Below the pieces are notes generated by a model. The model was not told the origin of the DNA, did not search any database, and worked only from the letters and a program-made list of their open reading frames with translations. A stretch of DNA of 64,000 nt from Tetragenococcus solitarius NBRC 100494 (GTDB lineage Bacteria > Bacillota > Bacilli > Lactobacillales > Enterococcaceae), in the NCBI RefSeq assembly GCF_001544195.1, contig NZ_BCPY01000009.1:1-64000 (forward strand). The letters run 5' to 3'. Made by a program: the position numbers and the translations under genes. Of the stretch, positions 58,253-64,000 are shown piece by piece. Numbering within the stretch: position 1 is the stretch's first letter; each line of letters opens with the position of its first letter.

Positions 58253-58604
58253 TCAACAAATTTTACAAACTGCGATTCAAGCAGCGGATTCAAAAAATGC
58301 ACAGGATGTGTTAGCACTAGACGTTCGTGAAGTATCTTTGCTGGCAGATTATTTTGTGATCTGTACTGGAAAAAACGACCGACAAGTACAAGCAATTGTC
58401 AGTGACGTTGTCGAAAAAGAACAAAAAGCACAAGTTGAGGTAAAAAGCGTGGAAGGAAAGGATAGCGCTAAATGGATTTTAATCGATTTAGGCGATGTGA
58501 TTGTTCATGTTTTCAATGAAGAAGAACGTGAATTTTACCAACTTGAAAAACTTTGGGCAGATGCGCCATTTGTAGACATTTCTGCCTGGGTTACTGAAAA
58601 ATGA
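58245..58604 (+). CDS. rsfS: ribosome silencing factor RsfS with an apparent ATA start
   Basis: This 119-aa protein binds uL14 and blocks subunit joining. Conserved segments include ALDVREVSLLADYFVICTG near 22-41 and WILIDLGDVIVHVF near 78-91. The frame and homology-like N-terminal helix (QQILQTAIQAADSKNAQDV) extend upstream of the first standard start (GTG at 58308). The only codon well placed after the AGGTGA at 58233-58238 is ATA at 58245. It overlaps yqeK by 8 bases, suggesting translational coupling. Confidence 0.85.
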   Translation: MDSQQILQTAIQAADSKNAQDVLALDVREVSLLADYFVICTGKNDRQVQAIVSDVVEKEQKAQVEVKSVEGKDSAKWILIDLGDVIVHVFNEEEREFYQLEKLWADAPFVDISAWVTEK

Positions 58605-59335
58605 GAGCTGCTTTTGAAACTTTTGCTCTTATCTATAATCAAGTAATGGATAACAGCTTGTATGAGGCTTGGTTAGCTTTTACCTTGCGTCACATAAACG
58701 AACAAAACCAACTATTAGAATTAGCTTGTGGTACAGGTGAACTGGCAATTCAATTTGCAAAACAAGGCTTTGGTGTTACAGCTATAGATTTGTCAGAAGA
58801 GATGCTTGCCATGGCAAATCAACAGGCACAAGAAAAAGAGGTGGATGTACAGTTTGTCCAAGCAGATATGTTGGATTTAACAGACATTGGCCATTACGAA
58901 ATTGTCACTTGTTATTCGGATTCAATTTGTTATTTGGCTGATGAAAAAGCCGTGCAAACGGCTTTTGAACAAGTCAACCAAGTATTAAAAGAAAATGGTA
59001 TTTTCCTGTTTGATGTTCATTCACTATACCAAATGGATGACATCTTTCCAGAGTATAATTACCACTACCAAACAGACGATTTTGCTTTTTTGTGGGAAAG
59101 TTATCCGACAGAAGTACCACATAGTATTGAACATTTTTTGACATTTTTCATTAAAAATGGGGAAGAAACTTTTACACGTGAAGATGAGTTGCATGTAGAG
59201 CGTACTTATCCAATAGAAACCTATCGAAGGTTACTAAAACAAGCAGGTTTTAGCCAAGTTGAGTTGTACGCTGATTTTAAAGATTGTCTGCCAACAAAAA
59301 CGAGCAGACGCTGGTTTTTTGTCTGTCATAAATGA
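58601..59335 (+). CDS. yqeM: SAM-dependent methyltransferase YqeM
   Basis: This 244-aa class I methyltransferase has motif I LLELACGTGELA near 38-49, an acidic motif II end (AIDLSEEMLAMA near 60-71) and QADMLDL near 87. Its start overlaps rsfS by 4 bases (ATGA). The substrate is unknown; the gene is a steady member of the yqeG-rsfS block. Confidence 0.9.
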   Translation: MRAAFETFALIYNQVMDNSLYEAWLAFTLRHINEQNQLLELACGTGELAIQFAKQGFGVTAIDLSEEMLAMANQQAQEKEVDVQFVQADMLDLTDIGHYEIVTCYSDSICYLADEKAVQTAFEQVNQVLKENGIFLFDVHSLYQMDDIFPEYNYHYQTDDFAFLWESYPTEVPHSIEHFLTFFIKNGEETFTREDELHVERTYPIETYRRLLKQAGFSQVELYADFKDCLPTKTSRRWFFVCHK

Positions 59336-59343
59336 AAATATAT

Positions 59344-59375
59344 CCCATGAAATCTTTTGGTTTCGTGGGTTTTTA
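59344..59375 (+). terminator. terminator after yqeM
   Basis: CCCATGAAA pairs with TTTCGTGGG (59344-59352 with 59361-59369), followed by TTTTTATT. Confidence 0.8.
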
Positions 59376-59416
59376 TTACTGGTATTTTTTCTACATAAAA
59401 AGAAAGGTCGATCTAA

Positions 59417-60574
59417 ATGAACACTTGCGGTATCATTGCTGAGTATAATCCGTTTCATAACGGTCATAAATATCAATTACAAAAAGCCAAAGAAAAAGCG
59501 CAGGCAGATGTCATGATCGTTGTTATGAGCGGAAACTTTTTACAACGTGGCGAACCCGCAATTATTGATAAGTGGACGCGTGCGAACGAGGCTTTACAAC
59601 AAGGAGCTGATTTAGTGGTTGAGCTGCCTGTTCACTGGTCGCTACAATCTGCTGATTATTTTGCCAAAGGCAGCGTTCGTCTTTTACACGCGTTACATTG
59701 CCAAAATCTTTCTTTTGGTACCGACAATTCTACTGACTTTGATTACGCTTCTTTTGGTCGGTTTATGTTGGCCCACCAAAAAGAATTTGACAAAGCTTAT
59801 AAAGAATATGACGACCCCACTTTGTCTTATGCGCAAAAGATTGATCGTTTGTTATCTAATCGCTATCCGTCGTTCACCTTTTCAAAAGACCAGCCTAATC
59901 ACATTTTAGGGTTAACCTATACAAAGGAAAATGCTTCTTTCAAACAACCGATGAGGATTCATCCGATCCAACGTGTAAAAGCAAGCCATCATTCTACTGA
60001 ACTAACGAAAGAAATTGCGAGCGCTACAGCTATCCGTCAAGCCGTTTTGTCTCAAAAAGAGATAAAAAAGGTAGTCCCAGTAAAAACGGCAGAAGATCTT
60101 CTTTTTTATCAAGTGAGTTGGGAAAATTACTGGCCCTTATTAAAATATAAGATTTTAACAAGTTCTCTTTCTGAATTAAAAGAAATTTATCAAATGGTCG
60201 AAGGTTTAGAATATCGGTTAAAAAGTAAAATTAAAGAGGCTAAACATTTTGATGAACTTGTTGAACTTGTTAAATCGAAAAGGTATACACGCACAAGAAT
60301 TCAGCGTTTACTTTGCTATATTTTGCTAAATTTAAAAGATGAAGCTGTGAAAAATGCGTGGCAGCATAATTATTTACATATTTTAGGTTTCAGCGAAAAG
60401 GGGCAACAATATTTACAACAAGAGAAAAAAACAATTTCCTGGCCGATTATTTCTAAAGTAGGAAAAGCTCAAGAATCAATTATGGCACTGACTATCCAAA
60501 GCGATAATGTTTACCAATTAGCCAATGCTAAAATTACCGAACAAAATTTTGGTAAAACACCCATACGTGTTTAG
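59417..60574 (+). CDS. tmcAL: tRNA(Met) cytidine acetate ligase TmcAL
   Basis: This 385-aa enzyme uses ATP and acetate to acetylate the wobble cytidine of elongator tRNA-Met. The nucleotidyltransferase start CGIIAEYNPFHNGHKYQL contains the HxGH-like HNGH site, and MSGNFLQRGEPAIIDKW follows near 37-53. It has the normal length and its own terminator. AAGAAAGG precedes the ATG. Confidence 0.94.
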   Translation: MNTCGIIAEYNPFHNGHKYQLQKAKEKAQADVMIVVMSGNFLQRGEPAIIDKWTRANEALQQGADLVVELPVHWSLQSADYFAKGSVRLLHALHCQNLSFGTDNSTDFDYASFGRFMLAHQKEFDKAYKEYDDPTLSYAQKIDRLLSNRYPSFTFSKDQPNHILGLTYTKENASFKQPMRIHPIQRVKASHHSTELTKEIASATAIRQAVLSQKEIKKVVPVKTAEDLLFYQVSWENYWPLLKYKILTSSLSELKEIYQMVEGLEYRLKSKIKEAKHFDELVELVKSKRYTRTRIQRLLCYILLNLKDEAVKNAWQHNYLHILGFSEKGQQYLQQEKKTISWPIISKVGKAQESIMALTIQSDNVYQLANAKITEQNFGKTPIRV

Positions 60575-60604
60575 AAGCTTTTTGTACTTAACAAAAAGCT
60601 TTTA
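60575..60604 (+). terminator. terminator after tmcAL
   Basis: AAGCTTTTTGT pairs with ACAAAAAGCTT (60575-60585 with 60591-60601), followed by TTAC. Confidence 0.65.
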
Positions 60605-60691
60605 CAGAAGAGGTGCTAGCGGGTATAATAAAAAAGGATAATTTTTAAAACGTTGATATAAACCTAAATCAACAGAAAGCGAAGTGAAGAA

Positions 60692-61408
60692 ATGGGACGA
60701 AAATGGGCAAATATCGTCGCTAAAAAGACGGCAAAAGATAAAAATAATAGTAAAGTGTATGCGAAATTCGGTATTGAAATTTATGCTGCTGCAAAATCAG
60801 GAGAACCCGATCCACATACCAATCAAAAATTAAAATTTGTGATCGATCGGGCGAAAACATATGATGTACCAAAACATGTAATCGATCGAGCTATTGAAAA
60901 AGCCAAAGGTGCCAGTGATGAAGTTTATTCGGAGCTTCGTTACGAAGGATTTGGTCCTAGTGGTTCGATGTTTATTGTGGATACTCTGACAAATAATGTG
61001 AACCGTACAGCGGCCGAAGTACGAGCTGCTTTTAATAAAAATGGTGGTAATATGGGGGTAAATGGTGCAGTATCCTATATGTTTGATAATACAGCTTTGT
61101 TTAGTTTTGTCGGAGATAATGTAGATGAAATTTTTGAGTTTCTAATTGACAAAGACATTGATGTACGTGATGTAGAATCAGAAGAAGGACAAATTGTCGT
61201 TTATGGCGAACCAGAAGATTTCCAATTAATCCAAGAAGCTCTCAATGAATACGGAGTTGAAAAATATGATATTGCTGAAATACAAATGATTCCACAAAGC
61301 GAAGTTACTTTAAACGATGAGGATCAGGAGATATTTGAAAAAATTCTCGATGTATTAGAAGATTTGGAAGATGTACAAAATATCTATCATAACGTCGAGC
61401 TTGGCTAG
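60692..61408 (+). CDS. YebC/PmpR (TACO1) family protein
   Basis: This 238-aa protein has the family N-terminus [15 protein letters not shown], the three-domain layout, and RYEGFGPSG near 85-93 followed by [11 protein letters not shown] near 103. Members have been described as transcription regulators, and more recently as factors that help ribosomes through proline-rich stretches. The short form ending in YHNVEL is the YeeI-like branch. It is monocistronic between terminators. Confidence 0.92.
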   Translation: MGRKWANIVAKKTAKDKNNSKVYAKFGIEIYAAAKSGEPDPHTNQKLKFVIDRAKTYDVPKHVIDRAIEKAKGASDEVYSELRYEGFGPSGSMFIVDTLTNNVNRTAAEVRAAFNKNGGNMGVNGAVSYMFDNTALFSFVGDNVDEIFEFLIDKDIDVRDVESEEGQIVVYGEPEDFQLIQEALNEYGVEKYDIAEIQMIPQSEVTLNDEDQEIFEKILDVLEDLEDVQNIYHNVELG

Positions 61409-61491
61409 AGTTTTATACGAAGCGGATAACGTGTTATACGTCTGATAAATTAGTGGAAGCTAATTCTTTTTTCTTATCAATATAAAAGTTA

Positions 61492-61528
61492 AGCACTCAG
61501 CTGCCTAAAACAGCTAAGTGCTATTTTT
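61492..61528. terminator. terminator between convergent genes
   Basis: AGCACTCAGCTG pairs with CAGCTAAGTGCT (61492-61503 with 61511-61522), followed by ATTTTTTG. Confidence 0.88.
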
Positions 61529-61547
61529 TGTTTAAAATGAATAATTT

Positions 61548-62021
61548 TCATTGAGGGTCAAATAACAGGGATACAGGTTTAAACGTTATATCTTTGGAAA
61601 AGATATAAAAAGGAAAGATTTGATTTGGACCATTTAAAAAATGTACATTTTTTATTGTCATATCATCAGTTATAATCGTTTCTGTATCACTTATCTCTTC
61701 GAATTCATCATAACGTAAAACAAAATATTTGATTTTTTCAAAAGTCGCGGACATATTTTCTTGTAAGTCTTCTTGAATCTGAACCTTGTTATAATCAGTA
61801 GTACCGCCGTATTTTGTTGCTTTTTTTACAAAGGTTTCTTTAAATGTATAGGCTGCTTCTGGATTTTTAAAGGGAGCAAAAAAGGAATCTCCGGCATAAA
61901 ATAATCCGGTGATGAGGCAGTTTTTAGTTTCAAATACTACACTTTGTTGGAGATGAAATTCTCTATCAAATACTACCACCTCTAAAAGATAAAGAAATAA
62001 GGCCGCTTGTTTTTTATTCAT
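61548..62021 (-). CDS. hypothetical protein, unrecognised
   Basis: I do not recognise this 157-aa protein. It has no signal peptide or membrane span, is rich in Phe and aromatic residues, and reads as a compact soluble domain (alternating beta-like segments HLQQSVVFETKNCLITGLF and IKYFVLRYDEF). An AGGAGG-like Shine-Dalgarno precedes the ATG on the minus strand. It is monocistronic, convergent to the YebC-like gene and divergent from the cation antiporter. Codon use resembles its neighbours, so it is probably a real gene. Confidence 0.72.
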   Translation of the reverse strand: MNKKQAALFLYLLEVVVFDREFHLQQSVVFETKNCLITGLFYAGDSFFAPFKNPEAAYTFKETFVKKATKYGGTTDYNKVQIQEDLQENMSATFEKIKYFVLRYDEFEEISDTETIITDDMTIKNVHFLNGPNQIFPFYIFSKDITFKPVSLLFDPQ

Positions 62022-62384
62022 ATCAGTTCCTCCTAACGCATGTTTAGCGCTTTCATTACTTATATTTAAATTTTAACATATATTATATGAAAACAATAAA
62101 ATTTTTGAGCTTTTTTATTTCCTTTTTTAAAGGTTATTCGTTACAATTTATGATTATGTTGTTTTTTGTATTTTTTGTCATCTTATTTGTTTTCAAACAC
62201 ATTATTTTTAATAATATAACGCTTTGGAAATAGGGTAAGGGCTGTTAAAATTTACTTCTTAGAAAATGGCAGAAAGTAAATAGGAAAAAGGCAAGATTAA
62301 TACATTATTACTATGTTTTATTACAAAAAATCAATAAACTTTTTGCAAAGTTGTAGCTTTCATCATTTAACAAGGAGGCAATTT
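62022..62384. other. divergent gene-free region before the antiporter
   Basis: This very AT-rich region must carry promoters for the hypothetical gene and the antiporter. TATATT/TATATGAA-type sequences near 62078-62092 could be a -10 for either. No RNA element was recognised. Confidence 0.3.
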
Positions 62385-64000
62385 ATGAATTTTTCTCTTG
62401 TAATTGTAACTGTTGCGGCCTTTGTCACGCCTATGCTATTAGCACGTTTTCATATAACATTTATTCCTACGACGGTGGCGGAGATTTTTATAGGGATTTT
62501 AGTAGGAAAAAGTGGATTTGATATTATTGAAACAAATGCTGAATTATCTACTATTTCCACTTTAGGAGTTGTGTTATTACTTTTTTTAAGTGGCATGGAA
62601 ATTGATTTTTCTTTGTTTAAAAAACGAGACATATCCACTCCTTTAGCTGCCAGACAAGCTAAAAATATGACAAAAGAAACGCCGCTTAAAGTAGCCAGTT
62701 TAGCTTATGGAGTAACATTTGTTTGTTCGGTACTATTAGCAGGGTTATTTAGATTTTTGGGCTTTTTTTCGGATATACAATTAGCAGCCATTTTATTTTC
62801 AACCGTTGCACTAGGAATTGTTATTTCAGTGTTAAAAGAAAATGAACTTTTAGGACGAGCTTATGGACAAACACTCTTACTTTTTGCTGTGTTAGGGGAA
62901 GTCGTCCCACTGCTGAGTTTAACGATTTACTCGTCGTTGAAAAGTGGAGACAGCAGTACACTTTGGCTAACCTCGTTAATTTTTCTTGTTGCTGTATTGT
63001 TGCTTTTACGCTTTCGTAACTTTTTCACTGTTTTTAAAAAATACACAAAAGCAACGACGCAATTAGATATTCGGCTTGCCTTTGTCATCATTATTACTTT
63101 AGTGGTTTTGGCAGAGACAGTAGGAGCGGAAAATGTGTTGGGGGCATTTCTGGCAGGAATTGTCATCAAGCTTTTGGAGCCAGAAAAAGAAACTGAAGAA
63201 AAACTAGATGCTATCGGCTACGGCTTTTTTATTCCTTTTTTCTTTATCTTAACAGGGGCTAAACTGGATTTATTTAGTATGTTTAGTTCTTCAGAGACAT
63301 TGGTGTTAATTCCTCTGTTTTTAGTTGGTTTCTTGTTGGCTAAATTATCTTCATACTTTATTTTCCGCCGACTGTTTACCCCTTCTAACGCTTTAAGTGG
63401 TGTATTTTTATCTGAAACGACCATTACATTAATTTTGCCTGCACTCACTGTGGCAGAAAATTTACATGTGATTAATGAGCAACAATCGGGTGCTTTTATC
63501 TTAGCAGGAATTTTAACTTGCTTACTTGGTCCGCTTTTATTTAAATATTTTTATAAACCACATGAAGAACAATTGCAAAAAACAGTTGTGCATACCATAG
63601 GAGTCGGCTTAATGACGATCTCTGCAATGCAAGAGTTATCTTCTGAGCATTTTAGCAAGACGATTTATACTAACAATAAAAGTCAATATGATACTTATCA
63701 TAACAAAGCGGCGATGTTTTTTCTGGAAAATTTGGAGAGTGAACATCTAATTACTAACAAGGTTTTTGATACAGACATTCTTGTTTTAGCTCACCAAGAG
63801 GCCAACGTAAATTACGAAGTTGCCTTAAAAGCTAAAAAGTATGGAGTGCCTCGTGTAATCGTACGCTTGGATATCCGTGATTCAAAAGAACGTTTAAAGA
63901 TGGAGGAAAATTTAAAAGCCCAGCATGTTGAATTTTTCAGCATGTTTGATGTTAATGTAGGCATGTTGCGTAATGCCATTGAAACTCCAGCGGTCTTTGA
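62385..64000 (+). CDS. CPA2-family cation:proton antiporter with C-terminal nucleotide-binding-like domain (partial, cut by window end)
   Basis: The first 538 residues are present and the frame is open at the window end. An N-terminal exchanger domain of about 12 spans (1-390) shows LGVVLLLFLSGMEIDF near 65-80 and AENVLGAFLAGIVIKLLEP near 246-264, as in KefB/NapA-type Na+ or K+/H+ antiporters. A cytoplasmic Rossmann-like (TrkA-N/RCK) domain begins near 400, but its usual GxGxxG is degenerate (TIGVGLMTISAM). AAGGAGG precedes the ATG by 8 bases. It may exchange Na+ or K+ for protons and fits the sodium theme of the window. Confidence 0.88.
   Translation, partial: MNFSLVIVTVAAFVTPMLLARFHITFIPTTVAEIFIGILVGKSGFDIIETNAELSTISTLGVVLLLFLSGMEIDFSLFKKRDISTPLAARQAKNMTKETPLKVASLAYGVTFVCSVLLAGLFRFLGFFSDIQLAAILFSTVALGIVISVLKENELLGRAYGQTLLLFAVLGEVVPLLSLTIYSSLKSGDSSTLWLTSLIFLVAVLLLLRFRNFFTVFKKYTKATTQLDIRLAFVIIITLVVLAETVGAENVLGAFLAGIVIKLLEPEKETEEKLDAIGYGFFIPFFFILTGAKLDLFSMFSSSETLVLIPLFLVGFLLAKLSSYFIFRRLFTPSNALSGVFLSETTITLILPALTVAENLHVINEQQSGAFILAGILTCLLGPLLFKYFYKPHEEQLQKTVVHTIGVGLMTISAMQELSSEHFSKTIYTNNKSQYDTYHNKAAMFFLENLESEHLITNKVFDTDILVLAHQEANVNYEVALKAKKYGVPRVIVRLDIRDSKERLKMEENLKAQHVEFFSMFDVNVGMLRNAIETPAVF

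Overview
The window is a low-GC Firmicutes chromosome segment. The gene content points to Lactobacillales, family Enterococcaceae (Tetragenococcus or Enterococcus). The pointers are a V-type ATPase operon in the ntp order of Enterococcus hirae, five PTS permeases, an oxaloacetate decarboxylase sodium pump with a separate biotin carrier, and the yqeGH-yhbY-nadD-yqeK-rsfS block. The emphasis on sodium would suit a halotolerant genus such as Tetragenococcus, but the sequence does not prove that.

Layout. 0-6 kb: sucrose/alpha-glucoside locus (GH32 hydrolase, LacI regulator, GH13 glucosidase, PTS EIIBC) with two matching operators. 6-11.5 kb: mannose-family PTS behind a sigma-54 promoter, with its LevR/ManR-type activator. 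11.6-12.5 kb: a DUF368/PopT undecaprenyl-phosphate transporter. 12.5-15 kb: beta-glucoside EIIBCA behind a LicT-type antiterminator/terminator leader. 15-16.6 kb: a lone allantoinase. 16.7-25.4 kb: ntpFIKECGABD with a structured leader. 25.5-30.5 kb: a 2-hydroxycarboxylate carrier divergent from an oxaloacetate decarboxylase operon. 30.5-32.2 kb: an orphan oligopeptide-binding lipoprotein. 32.6-36.2 kb: RpiR regulator, GH1 and a cellobiose-type EIIC. 36.3 kb: a 42-bp repeat array followed by an M20 peptidase with a damaged or unusual start. 38-42 kb: alpha-glucoside EIICB, GH4 hydrolase and RpiR regulator. 42-45.9 kb: tRNA-Leu, a candidate structured RNA, argGH and a transaldolase-like aldolase. 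46-48.2 kb: intergenic repeats and a complete IS3-family element with a 3-bp target duplication. 48.2-51.5 kb: B12-dependent ribonucleotide reductase with an adenosyltransferase and tandem NrdR boxes. 52-54.8 kb: two esterase-fold proteins and an ATP-grasp enzyme. 55-61.4 kb: ribosome-assembly/NAD/tRNA housekeeping genes and a YebC-like protein. 61.5-64 kb: an unknown protein and a CPA2 cation antiporter cut by the window end.

How it works together. Much of the window is sugar import by PTS followed by hydrolysis of the phosphorylated disaccharide. Only the beta-glucoside EIIBCA has its own glucose-type EIIA domain, so the two other glucose/sucrose-superfamily permeases (4.5 and 38 kb) must borrow EIIA. 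The second theme is sodium. The V-ATPase rotor subunit keeps all five Na+ ligands known from E. hirae, the oxaloacetate decarboxylase is a Na+ pump, and 2HCT carriers and CPA2 antiporters commonly couple to Na+ or H+. No CRISPR array, prophage or toxin-antitoxin pair was seen. The least explained items are the ATP-grasp/esterase cluster, the structured RNA downstream of argGH, the V-ATPase leader, and the repeat families at 36.3 and 46 kb.
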